From assembly GCA_902729315.2 (NCBI GenBank), contig LR746267.1, forward strand, positions 4,148,386 to 4,212,385: a stretch of DNA of 64,000 bases. Direction: 5' to 3'. This DNA is from Spirodela intermedia (lineage: Eukaryota > Streptophyta > Magnoliopsida > Alismatales > Araceae). The notes beneath the pieces are model-generated. The model did no database searches, was not told the origin of the DNA, and saw only the letters and a list, made by a program, of their open reading frames with translations. Shown here piece by piece: positions 11,784-23,394 of this stretch; positions within the stretch are counted from its first letter, which is position 1; every line of letters starts with the position of its first letter. Position numbers and translations under genes: made by a program.

Positions 11784-14700
11784 TCAACGAGAGACTATCC
11801 CATCGCCTCTCGGTATAATTCTCAGGGGATGGGCTTCTGTGTTAAAGACCCACTCGTCCAAGGAGATAACCGTGGGTGGAGAGAACAAGAGATACAGATA
11901 CTTGAGCGTCTCCGCGAGGAAGAAGCTCTGCATCTTGTCGTCCTTCTCCCCCGTCTTCACCTGAACAGAGCCAAGCAGCAACGGTGAACCCAGCCAGAAG
12001 AACCCACTCGCCTTTCTTTTTAGCTGAAAGGGGACAGTCAGCCTTAAGAGTTTTGAGGGGTGGTCAACGCTTACGTCTCTCAATCCCACGTAGCCGGAGT
12101 CAACGCGGGAGTTCTTCTCGAACGCCTGGAAGATATTCCACCCCCACTCTCGGTACGTGCTGTTGCCCGTGACCCGCCAGAGATACATCAACGACTCGAC
12201 GGTCTCCGGCCGCTGGATGTTCCAGGCAGTCCCGACGCTCATGTCCTGAAGAAACGCGTCCACAGAACCATGAGAGAGAAAGAAACATCTCAAAGGGGAA
12301 TGTTCTTCGGGATCGACGACCTCCCCGGAATAGAAGTAGTAGTTCTCTCCGGCCAGCTGGGTCGGCGTTGACCGGTAGAAGTTGTAGCAGGTCCATACGA
12401 GCTGCGCGTGGAGCCGAATCCCATCAGGAAGATGATCCCGATCCGCAGAGAGAGAAAGTAATGCAGGAGAGATTACCTCTTCGGCTAGAGAGAGAAACCT
12501 TCTGGCGTCTTGTGGGCCGTAGCCGCCAGATCCGAGGGCCAGCATCCCTGGAACGAAGCAGGCCAGTTCATCCATCTGGAGGGACGATGGGTAGAACACG
12601 AGAAACGTTAGCTGCGGCAGATGAGCGAGTCAGGAAGGAAAGGAACCCACTTTCTCCTCGAGAGAATCCTCGGTTTTCTCGCAGATGTAGGACAAAGAAG
12701 AAGGCGTGCTCCTGCGAACCAGGCTGAGGAGGCCCTGCATCGACGTTTCCCACATCCCTCTGTTCACCAAAATATCAGCCATTAAATCGCAGTCTCCAAG
12801 CAGCCCATGATCGATTTTGCTGATCATTCATCAGACGTTGACTTCCTCATAAATAATCACACTAAGCGACGAAACAAATTCGCGGATGATGATCGATGGA
12901 GATAGATAAGATCCTCGGATCCGTACCTGTAGTGTCTCACAGCCTCGGTTTTGTTTCCTTGTATCCAGACTTTGAGCAGGTACTCGTAAAAGCTGGAACA
13001 CAGCCCTCATTTTAGAGGCTCTCTCCAATAATAAGGGAAAAGTCAACGGGGGGTTGTTCTTATAAAAAGCACGAAGTAAACGCAGAGGATTGATCACTAC
13101 CATTTCAAGCAGCTTCAAAACGAAGGAGATAACATCAAAGATCCAAAGGAATCTAGGGACCAGAGAAGTTGAAGATTGAAGAAACTGACGAGGAAACGCC
13201 ACACAGAGGTCGATTTATCTTCAGAACAACAAGAGGAATCGATAGAAAAGGGCAGAAAAGTTCTCAGTACCTATCACCCATGGCACCAAACGTGATCGTT
13301 GACCGGTAAGATGGGGTTCCCGAATCAGAATCGATGTATATGGGGAGCAAGCCATCACTGGGGTAATTTTTCCGGAGTTCCATGATAACCTTTTCTACCT
13401 AAAGAGAACATGGTAAGCATCCATCACAGGATATATTATTAATCGGTCGCAGAAGCAGATAAGGGAGAAGAGCAGGAATCCACCTTGATAGTAGATGGTT
13501 CTAGCTCGAAATGAATCAAGGCACCAACCGTGTTAGTGTTATATGCACTAAAATTAATTGAAAGGGCAGGAGTGATCTACCAAGGCAGTTTTCCTAGCTG
13601 ATTTAAACAACCCATTTGAAATCATCTTACTGTCATGAGTCAACTTTTAATTTTCCATCAATCCGATCTAGATCACATAGAAGCTTGGAGATTTTGATCT
13701 GTGCGTGATATAAAAAGCTTCCATTCCACCTGTACCCATTGCTTCTGCGAGGCCTCCGGATCCTTTTTCTATCTTTCTCGTAGAAAAGGGTTCACATATC
13801 AAGTCCCTTGGTACTCGTTGGAGTAGGCAAAGATTTGACTAAATAGATCCAAAAAATACGAGAAATATCCAAAAAAATAAAGCACCTCAGATTCTACTCT
13901 AGGAAACCGCTTTTTGTCAATCGCTTCATCTTACAACTTCCTAGTTTAAGGGAAAATGACGCATCATTTTCTAGTTTCTTCCTTATTTGATATTTTCTCA
14001 AACTCACACTTTCCTTCTGTTTCAACTCATTCCCACGCAACCCATCAGCAGACGTCTCTGTATTTCAATTTTCATTCCCTGCTTCACACGCATATTTGAC
14101 AGAAACTTTTCCTTGGTAATGTATACTGAGAGAAATCTTCCAAAAAACCCTTTTTGAGGTTAATCAGAAATTTTACCACTAGAGCGTGATGAATTCTGGA
14201 CCAATTTCTAGTTCGATTTCTTCCTCTCCGCTTGTATCATGTTGTGACTGGTGTCAGGTTTGTGCTGTCTGGGTAGCCCAGCCAAAGAAAGCTGGCTCAG
14301 ATGAAAGCTGGAGGCAATTTATAAGTTCAGATCTTAGGAAGGAGGTTTAGGTGACTCATCAGGAATTGAGACAGCGTAGATGGGTTAGGCTTCAGAGGTA
14401 TTCCAAGGATCCAGGGTATATAATGAATAGGAGTAGGACGCCCTCAATTGAGGAAACCTTGAGGGTTCCACGAAGGCCAAAGCAACATAGTCATCCGCAG
14501 TTACAGATGGCTCTCAGGTTCGTGTGGAAGATAATTCAGAAAGAAAGAGAGCGTAAGACTTCACCTGAGCCCAGTGGAGGTGTGGGATCACATGGTGATG
14601 ACAATGGCCCAGGTGACAAGACGAGAATGATGAAAGTGAGAGGGTTCCAAGGGATAATAACTCCAGCACCAATTTCATCTTCATGGACCATTTACTTCCC

Positions 14701-17700
14701 TTATTTTTCTACTTTTTTTCTGGTTCCTGGTATCTCCTCTGGAATAAACCCACTGAGAGGCCAAGGAGAGGAAGGCATGGGAGGAGGAGGAGTTAGGGGA
14801 CAACGAAGAAGGCCCGAGCAGCAGGAGACAGAGAGGTGTGGACTCTGGTTGGAAATTCTCGTCTCACATTCAATCCAGAAGGAAGATGACAGGAGAGAGA
14901 TTCCCAGGTTTACTGCACTGAAATTGGTGGTTGTGACATAACCAAAGACCTTCCTGTGGCATATCAAATTCCTCGCTCGCCTCTTTCTCGTCTGAAGAGG
15001 GTTTTCTTTTCCTCCCACCAATGCAGAAACAGAAATCTAACCTGAAACTAAAACTAATCTAGTGTAGATAGAGGATATCTGTATAAAATTTCCTCAGTCA
15101 GTGGCCATGCTGAATAATTTTTCTAATGTAGCATGTAAGAAATTATAAGAGGCATTTCCCCAGGAAATAGCAATAAGAAAACGTCATAAACAAATAATAA
15201 CAAACACCAATTGGTGAAAAGAACTACCTTCTGCTGGTATTTCGGATCTCTTGTCCTCTGGGATAAAGCAATAAATTCAAGCTGTTCGGTGCCAGAATCT
15301 GCCAGTATACTATCACCCTGATAAAATAAAAATGCACAATGTGTAAAACATTGTGAGGAAAAATTAAAAGTTATGCTATGTTCTGTGAAAATTTTCTTGG
15401 AAATGATAGGTGAAAATTAATTCAAACTTTTGAAGGGAAAAACACATTAAAGACGAGGAAAGACTTTCACGTTGATACAAAAGCGATCCATTATATATCT
15501 ATGTTTTCTTCCAAGTTCGTCCCCTTCACCGCAACTTGCCATGCAATGGCTTCTTATATTTTCTACCAAAGCCTTCATGATCAGAATAAACTACGCTTGG
15601 TATCGAGTCCCATATGAGTCGTGCTGATTCTCAGGGGCACCATGAGCTCCATTATGCTGACTATTTGTTCAAAGTCAAACAACTTTTTCATTCAAGCCAA
15701 TACATTTTGCTATCTCTGACCGGGAAAAAGATACAATCCGACCGAGACTTTATGATGAGAGCTTCTCGCCATTCCATAAGGCACATATAAGACTGATTCA
15801 ATGAATTGTTTTCAAGGAAAGCTGGGAAGGGAGATGATGGTGGCCCACTAATCCGTATTTCTAGGGAAGCATGAGGAGTTTTGGCATTGTATACAGTCAT
15901 CATATGATAAGATCCTCAAGAGTCAGCGTTATACACCCAGAAAACTTTTCATAGGACTTTTCAGCCTTATCCTCAACGAACTTTTCAGAGTTGTATTATC
16001 GAACGAAAAACATTTTTAGGCATCTATGAACATATCATGAAGCGACAGAACATTTTTGAGGTGGTTCTGTTTTAGAGGGTAGCCACTAAATTTGAAAAAA
16101 AAAATTAGAAAAAAATGGCCCACTACAAAGTTATCAGTGAGCAAGCTGGTCTTAGCAAAGACAGGAAATTTTCGACCGATCAGCTGTGCTCAGCTCTTTC
16201 ATTTGGTACTCCCACTCATCTCTCCCTGGCATGAAAATGATTAAGAGCCTCCATGCATCGAATAATTCTATCACCTCTTAATGCTAAGTAAATCCAAAAT
16301 TAAAATAAGAATAAGCCCAATAAAGGAAGCCATAAGTTTCATTTCAAAAGTTTCTAAACTTTTCTATGCTTTTCCGAGTATGTATATTTAAAGGTCGCTA
16401 AGCTCACTCCATCATTGATCATAATGCACTAAAGGAAAGTCTATGCTCAGAAGAACCAACAAAAGAATGCACAACTCTCTCTTTTTCCCTACCATAATTG
16501 CCTAGTTACCAAACGGCTCTACTTTTAGAATATCTGCAAAAGAATTTACAATCAAATATGGGGCATTTGAATTCAGAGACGGAAATAACCTAAAACTCTT
16601 GACTCATATTCTCTATTTTTATTTATTTTTCACATCATTATATTAATTGTTTGAAAGGACAATGCTTAAACAGAAATTTCTAGCTTCCAATCCGATCAAG
16701 GATGAAAATGAGAGCTGCTTTTCCAGCTTTAAATACATGGTGGGAAAGATTTTAAGTCTCCAGACTGAAATCGTCAATTTTTAAAATCTAGATCATTGAC
16801 TTTAGAAGTCCTTTCCAAATCGTAAGTAGATTATTTATATTTAGATATTTTCCGAAAAAAATAAAAAATGTCCCAAGATTCATAAATACAACTATGAACG
16901 CATCAAAATTGGTAAAAGTTCCAGTATAACATTCCTCATTCCAATCTGAAGTGCTTAACGCTCCATTTCTCACGACATTTCAAATATTTTGATAGCCAAG
17001 GCAGGTATTAATACCAGATAAAAGAGTAAACAATTTGATTGTGAAGGCAACTAAAGACCACAAAAGGAAGCAAAGAAGAGAATGTTATCCCCGCCCAATC
17101 ATAATTCTTTGCATTTCCATGTGACAAATTGATCACGTTATAGGGGATTCCGGAAGGTGTATCCCATGCAGGAAGCAGCCTATCTGCAATATTCTGAGCC
17201 TTCTCAAGAAAAATCTTGTCTTCAGAGAGATCGTATGCGCTTAAGAGACCACCAACAACCCTGGAATTCAGTTGAACTCGATAAAAAAATGGGCCAAAGT
17301 TTTCTATCAGCAGGCACACGTTTATGTGGCAAATGTTTTATGATTTTATGACGTGTCACCCATGCCAGCAACCTAGCAAGCTAAAACGAAGGGTTGTCAA
17401 GGTTTTCGATCAAAAAGGTATTTATGAAGTGTCTAAAAGAAGAAAAACTGATATACCAGAGAAGCCCACCAATCATGTTATAAGATATGAAATAAACATA
17501 TAAACTTAACCTCAAATCACAACCTTATGGTAGTCTCAAAGACGCTAGCTTCATAGTCCCGGTTGAAATCCAAGGAGGTTACAACCCACCTGCCCAGCAG
17601 CAACAGATAACAAGTAGTTCCAGAGAGCAATAGTATAAATAACAAGGCTAATGTCATCTTAAATACAGACTACTATGATTCTATGGCTCTTGAGACCATT

Positions 17701-19656
17701 TCCTATGCAGAGAGTGAAATGTTTCTTGCATAAAGAACTTGTAGCCATCTTCCTCCGGGATTTGACAGATATCTAAACCAAAATATGGTTTCATTACATC
17801 ACTGGCAACAATATGGAAATAAAAAATAATAAAACTTGCGGTCTGGCAGCATATTCAAGCGAGCGGACTATGAATACAGCAAGATACTGCTTGCAGAAAC
17901 TGTCTTACTCAAATGTAACAATATTCAACCTAAGGTTGGCATACGCAAGGGTCAGCCCTTCCTACTCGACGTGTTTGTCATGGCGTCTGCCTAAGTAACG
18001 TTAGACGCCACCTACAGGTCAATATTTTGGGTTTTGAGTTGGTTATAGGGTCAACTTGTCTGAAAACTATTGTCTTGCTGCATTTATGAGTCCCCTGTCT
18101 TGAATCGCACCCTGATCTAAAGGTTGATTACTTTTTTATTGCCATATTAGTACCATTGTTGTGTAGCGTTAGACACCACCTAAGCATGAATCCAAGGAAC
18201 GGACCACCTTAGTGGGAGAGAACAACAGTGGCACCTTGCTTCTAAGTAACAAACACACGCCATTGAACACGATCCATATTGCTTTTAAGTCACACTGAGA
18301 GAACACATACTGACTAAAACTCCACTTAATTATTTTCATTATGCTTACAGGATTAATAACTGAAATCAGAGAGCGTACTGAGATAAGGTAGTGACGATTT
18401 GGCACGATTCTGGTTCAGAATCAACTAATCAGAAATAATCAGGTTATCATGGGCCTAATTTTCACAAATCCCAAGTTTCCATAGGATAGGATTTGACTAG
18501 GCTAGGTGAATTTTATGAGACTTACTCTCTAGCCTTCTGAAACTCATCATGTAGGCCCATAATGTAAAGAGTATCAAGCGAGTCGACAATGGTTGCTCCA
18601 AGACCACCGAAGCTGTTTACTCCATCCATAGACTGCGGCTGGCCAGAAGAAAGCACGACATATTTGGATGAAAGCCGAAAGCATTCTAGGGAATAAACTT
18701 CTTCATTTGAGAAAACATGGCAGAACAAGCCTCAGCGAACCTGAAGTTCATCTTGGCCCCAAGCATACTTAACATAGGAGTTCCACGCATGAAGCATAGC
18801 TTCTTTCACCTTTTCTCTTCGTTCAACATAAATATCCTCGTCAAACGCCGCAACCTTTCGTGATTTTTCAACAATTCTCCCATAAGCATCCCATGAGAAA
18901 GCCCTCAATTTTCGCACCTACATGCATATGGCGAATCATTAAAATCTTAGAGATACTTATTAATCCGCATGCTAATTATATTTGTTTTACAGGTGGAAGC
19001 GAATGAATCTTCCTAGGAAAACCCAAACTGCATCTCCCGATGGTTTCTTTTGTATGATATAAAATCAGGGTGAATTTCTTCAAGACTGGAAAAGGCTCGC
19101 GTACCTTATTTTGCAGGGACGACAGTTCAACATTCAATCTTGAAATTTCTTCCTGCGTAGCAAGCAGCAAACCGAGTTCAATATGCAATAGCATGAATGG
19201 TAGGTATTACTTGCGGCTATAGAGAAGGACATTATATTGATAAAAGTGGTGATTTCTCCCAAGAATCGGCAGAGCATCGATCGAAGATCAGTCGTGTAGT
19301 ATACGCAACGTTAGCATACCGAGAAGTACGACATTGAGCATACATAGATCGAGAGCGTTTTTCTTCGAAATTTCTGCAATCGGCGAAAGTGAAGGCCGAA
19401 AACCTAAAACATGGAAAGAAGATAATCAATCTAAAACCGGTGACGAGATGGGAGAGTGGACAAAGATAATTGGGAGAAATGAGGCGAGGATTGATTGACT
19501 CACGTCATGCTCACGGACGAGCGTCTGCCGGTCCCGCAGGCCGCAAGACATGAGGACGAGAGCGGCGACGACGAGTGCCAGCCACTTCAGGCGCTTCAGC
19601 TGGTCGAACAGTCGGATCCACCCCCATTGGTCAGACGAGGATCTACTCCGACCCAT
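11784..19656 (-). CDS. MNS1/2: Golgi class I alpha-1,2-mannosidase (GH47)
   Basis: Type II membrane enzyme that trims Man9-8GlcNAc2 to Man5GlcNAc2 during N-glycan maturation (family knowledge). Exons on the minus strand: 19656-19504, 19152-19105, 18917-18741, 18638-18526, 17589-17524, 17260-17089, 15317-15228, 13398-13271, 12992-12927, 12759-12651, 12575-12477, 12401-12321, 12245-12075 and 11960-11784. (Fourteen coding blocks if the last three short introns are spliced.) They sum to 549 residues in frame. Features: short basic N-terminus [11 protein letters not shown], one membrane anchor (~24-40), a stem, then the GH47 domain. Predicted acidic residues are E182 in FETTIR, D315 in GDSFYEY and E448 in RPETVES, with calcium-site T532 in NTEAHP. 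Two oddities: intron 6 begins with AT at 17,088-17,087 rather than GT, and the C-terminus after NTEAHP is short and unlike the Arabidopsis tail. Confidence 0.9.
13399..15227 (-). other. Large intron of the mannosidase gene with an unrelated plus-strand open frame
   Basis: Intron 7 (1.83 kb). It holds a 196-codon plus-strand open stretch (14,351-14,941) of low-complexity, basic composition that I do not recognise. It may be a decayed transposon fragment. Nothing else seen. Confidence 0.4.
15318..17088 (-). other. Mannosidase intron 6 with non-GT 5' end
   Basis: The 5' end reads GGGG/ATAACA on the minus strand and the 3' end reads ATCAG/GGTGAT. Only this position keeps the reading frame and restores the conserved [12 protein letters not shown] region across the junction. 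Reading through the intron reaches a stop in about 26 codons. Confidence 0.7.
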
Positions 19657-20383
19657 CCGATCCTCGAACAAGCCCAGACTACATTACCAGCATCTGTCCC
19701 AACGATCCTGTCATAATTAATCTTATTGACTGCTCCTTCGCTCTTATAGCAAGAGAGCAAGAGAGAGAGAGAGAGAGGGAAATGCAGTCTACAACCAGTC
19801 TGGAGCATTCAGCCAGCGCCGTTTATCGCTAGAAGGCGGCGCGGGGACAAGAGAGAGCAGAAGAGAGAGAAAGAGAGAGAGGAAGAGAGAAGAAGAGAGA
19901 TAAGAAGAGGTGAGAGAAGAAGAGAGAGAAGGAGAGAGAGCAAGAGAGCAAGAGAGACAGAGGTGGCGCTAAATTAAAATATTAATTTAAATGAACCATT
20001 AATTTGTCCAACAAAAAAAAGCGATCCGCTTTACGAGTTTTCATACTATTTAATTTAAACTAACTCGGGCCATGGAGCCCGGCCTGGACAGGCCCGGCCC
20101 GTAAATCGTCGAGCCCGACTTAGTTATATAACAGTTGGCCAACCCAAATTCCATTCTCACGGACCCAACCTCAACACGGGCCCTCATCTATCAGACACGT
20201 GTGGGCTCAAGACTCGAAAGAGACGCTGCCAGACAGGGGACCGGGCCCGTTTTACCCACCGATGGATGATTATCAGGCCCACGCCGGGGAAAATTCGGGC
20301 CGAGCCACGTTCCGGACTTTCCGGGCCCACCATTTAAATCATTAAAAAACCCGCACAGGACAAGGGGGTTAGATTAGATTAAC
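19657..20383 (-). promoter_or_regulatory. Mannosidase promoter region with GA-rich leader and TGGGCC motifs
   Basis: Upstream of the ATG at 19,656 a GA-rich tract (about 19,741-19,950) fits a plant 5' leader. Further up, GGCCCA occurs at 20,276-20,281 and 20,324-20,329, which on the gene's strand is TGGGCC, the site II element bound by TCP factors in many housekeeping plant genes. Other GGGCCC boxes lie nearby. The same interval is also the 3' flank of the kinase gene ending at 20,384. Confidence 0.35.
19741..19950. repeat. Imperfect (GA)n-rich tract
   Basis: Interrupted GAGA/AGAAG-rich sequence upstream of the mannosidase start codon. Confidence 0.85.
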
Positions 20384-23300
20384 TCAGCTTCTTCCTTCTG
20401 ATCTGTGGTGGATTGACAGAGGGAGAAGGGGGTTAGATTCCCTACCAATGGCGAAAGCCGGCTGCTTTGGAGCGGCGAGGGAGCCGCAGCCGCCCTCGCC
20501 GGCGAGGCAGGAGACGACGGCGGCCATGGTGGGTCTGTCGGCGGCGTATTCCTGAATGCACAGCAGGCCGAGGTGTATGCATTTGACCACATCGCCGGCT
20601 TCGAAGCGGCTGTCCACTGTGGGGTCGAGCAGCTCCAGAGCTCTGCCTTCCTCCCATATCTGCCAAGCCTGCACTAGACTCCGCCAGTTTCAGAGAGGAG
20701 GATCAGCAGCGGCGGGGAAGGAAGAGGAAGGCGGCGCCGCCGTTACTCACATAGCCGAGGAGGTTCAGGGAGTTCTTGTAGTGGTAGAAGCCCGTGCTCC
20801 GCTTCCCAGTGACGATCTCCAGGACGATCACGCCGAAGCTGAACACGTCCGATTTCTCCGAAAAAACGCCGTCCATGGCGTACTCCGGCGACATGTAGCC
20901 GCTGCAGATCGGAGAGGGTTAGGTCACCGGAGGAGGAGGGATGGAGAAATGGAAGCTCGGGGATCTGGGTATGATTCTTACTATGTTCCGACGACCCTCG
21001 CGGTGTTGGCCTCCATCTGGTTCATCTCGAAGATCCTGGCCAGCCCGAAATCGGAGATCTTAGGATTCATCTCGCCGTCGAGGAGGATGTTGTTCGTCTT
21101 CATGTCTCTATGAATCACGCGCATCCGCGAGTGCTGGTGGAGGTAAAGGAGCCCGTCCGCCACCCCCCGGATGATCCCGAAGCGCCTCTCCCAGCTCAGC
21201 TCCGCCGATCTCGTCGAATCTGAGAAAGAAGAAGAAGAGATTGCAGGTGAAATGATGACATCGAAGGTCTTGCGGTTAGGGTTCTTGCGGGGAGGAAGAA
21301 GCAACCCACCGAAGATGATGTGATCCAAGCTCTTGTTGGGCATGAACTCGTAGATGAGGATCCTCTCGTCGCCATGGGAGCACCAGCCGAGCAGGCGGAC
21401 GAGGTTTCTGTGCTGGAGCTTGGCGATGAGCAGAACCTCGTTGGCGAACTCCTCGCAGCCCTGCTTGGAGGCCCTGGATAGCCGCTTTACCGCCACCGCC
21501 TCCCCGCTCTTCAGCTTCCCCTGCAACCCAGAACTCTCTCTCTTCCACCGTGAGCGACCTCTGATGATGGAGCGCTTGAAGCATGGGCGAAAAGATAACC
21601 GGATCAATGGCTAACCTTGTAGACGGCGCCGAATCCCCCCTCCCCCAACTGGTTCGAGATGGAGAAGTTCTCAGTGGCGGCCCTCACGCTCTTCAAGTCC
21701 ACCATGGGCACGCCTTTCTCGCTCCCAAGCGCATCGTTGAGCCTTATTTCTTCCAGTCGCAGAAGATTTCCCCCGTCACTCTTCCCTGCTTTTCCAGAAG
21801 CAGACAGTGAACTCTGTGTTCTTCTTCATCCTCGTCCGCCGAGCGGCGGAGGGGTTTACCTCGCGACTTGAGCTTCCTCGCCGCGCAGTAGCAGCAAGCC
21901 CCCATGAGAAGCACGCCGGTGGATACTGCGATGGGCAGTGCGATCCTGATCACCGCCTGGTTCTTCCCCGAGGGGGAATCATCCGCTGGAGGATCCCCAT
22001 CTGCAGGACGAAGCGTGGATGCCGAATCCATAGATTTCGTTCTTTCTGGTTTGTTTGATTGAAAAAGATTGAGCTTTTCCGAGAAAACGGGGCGTACCGA
22101 GTTGTGCAGCAGAGAGACGGACGTAGAGGTCCTGCGAGAGGAGGGGGATCTGAACGAGATCCACCATGTCTCCGAACCAGGTCAAGCAGCGGGACCCCGT
22201 CAGGTTGAAGGTGCTGAAGTTGGTGTGGGAGAAGGCGCTGCAGTTGCAGGCGGCGGAGCAGGAGGCCTCGCACTGGCTCAGGCTGAGGTTCCAAGCCACG
22301 GAGTAGCGGTCCGGCAGCTTCAGCCCGCCGATCTTCGTGTACCTGTCGGTGCCGTCGCAGAGGAGGCGGCGCCGCCGCACGCAGCCGCCGGTGAAGTTGC
22401 CCTTTGCCCACTCCTCCGGCGCGCTGGGGTCGAACCCATTGAGGCACCGGCAGAGAGGGGACTGCCCACTGGAGTCGCAGGAGGCGGCGCCGCCGCAAAG
22501 GTTGAAAAAATCGCAGGGCCTCGTCGGCGTCGTCCCTATCGAGTTCCAGGCGGCGGCGCCGTCGTCCCACACGCGGAAGCTGTAGGTGCCGGAGTGGTCC
22601 AGGACGTACCTCACGAGCAGGGAGCTCTCAATCATGGAGTAGTTGTAGTAGATCTCCTGATCGGTGGCATATACGGACTGGAGATAGCGGGAATTGACGT
22701 CCCCCAGCTGCAAGGGGAAGAGGGGGATGCCCAGCCACATTGGCCCTCGCCAGTGGATCTCCTCGCCTTTGAAGACGTATGGTTCTAGGCCCCAGCGGCC
22801 CTCCAGGGTGAAGACGAAGTCGCCGGCGGAGGGATCGGCGGCGCCCCTCCACGACCTCAGTCGCGTGGCTTCGCCGCTGGTGAAGTTCAATCGGAGCTTC
22901 ATCCCCGGGAGGAGGGTGTGGGTGGGGTGATCGAAGCTCTGCCAGAGAGGGGGGTCGCTGGCGGTGTCCCAGCGGCGGAGGACGAGGTTGCCGGAGTCCA
23001 GGAGAACCGCCACCGCCGCTCCTGTGCTGTTATCCGGATCCCTAGTGAGGTTGGTGGACCAGAGCGACCTTCCTCGTCCGTCCCGCACGGCGAGGTTCCC
23101 CTCCCTGGTGACGCCGATGGCGGCGCCGCCGGGGTCCCTGAGGGGGGCTTCCCGGTTTGCGACCCACACCACAGTCTTCGTAGGAAGATTGTTGTACCAT
23201 ATTCCGGCGTACCAGTCGCCGGAGGAGTTCCCCGGAGAGAAGAACCCGAGCGCGAAGATCCGGCCGGCGGAGACGATCGTCTGGTTCAACCCCGATGACT

Positions 23301-23394
23301 CCCCCGCCCGCAACCGGTCGCCGGCGCCGTCGAGCGGCCGCAGAAGGATCGAGGAGAGGAAGATGAGGAAGAGGGAGAGGGAGATCGGCACCAT
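20384..23394 (-). CDS. G-type lectin S-receptor-like serine/threonine kinase (intact)
   Basis: Second complete receptor kinase of the array. Exons 23394-22098, 22000-21860, 21785-21616, 21520-21310, 21219-20982, 20901-20751 and 20668-20384 join in frame to 830 residues with GT-AG introns. The start ATG is followed by a signal peptide ([18 protein letters not shown]). Domain order: bulb lectin ([26 protein letters not shown]), S-locus glycoprotein ([11 protein letters not shown]), EGF-like (CRCLNGFDP), PAN with eight-cysteine core, membrane helix at about 450-466, kinase. Glycine loop [14 protein letters not shown] lysine ~548, HRD Asp ~645 and DFG Asp ~663 are all present. Exon 1 is strikingly GC-rich compared with the gene at 5,208-9,201, although the exon plan is identical. 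The fourth intron (90 bp) is stop-free and a multiple of three. Confidence 0.93.

Noticed and set aside
11535-11964. Open frames over the GA repeats near the mannosidase 3' end
   Set aside because: They are produced by the (GA)n repeat and by antisense of the mannosidase exon.
19657-19671. Longer mannosidase N-terminus from 19,671
   Set aside because: That codon is TTG; ATG at 19,656 gives the family's usual MGRSRSS start.
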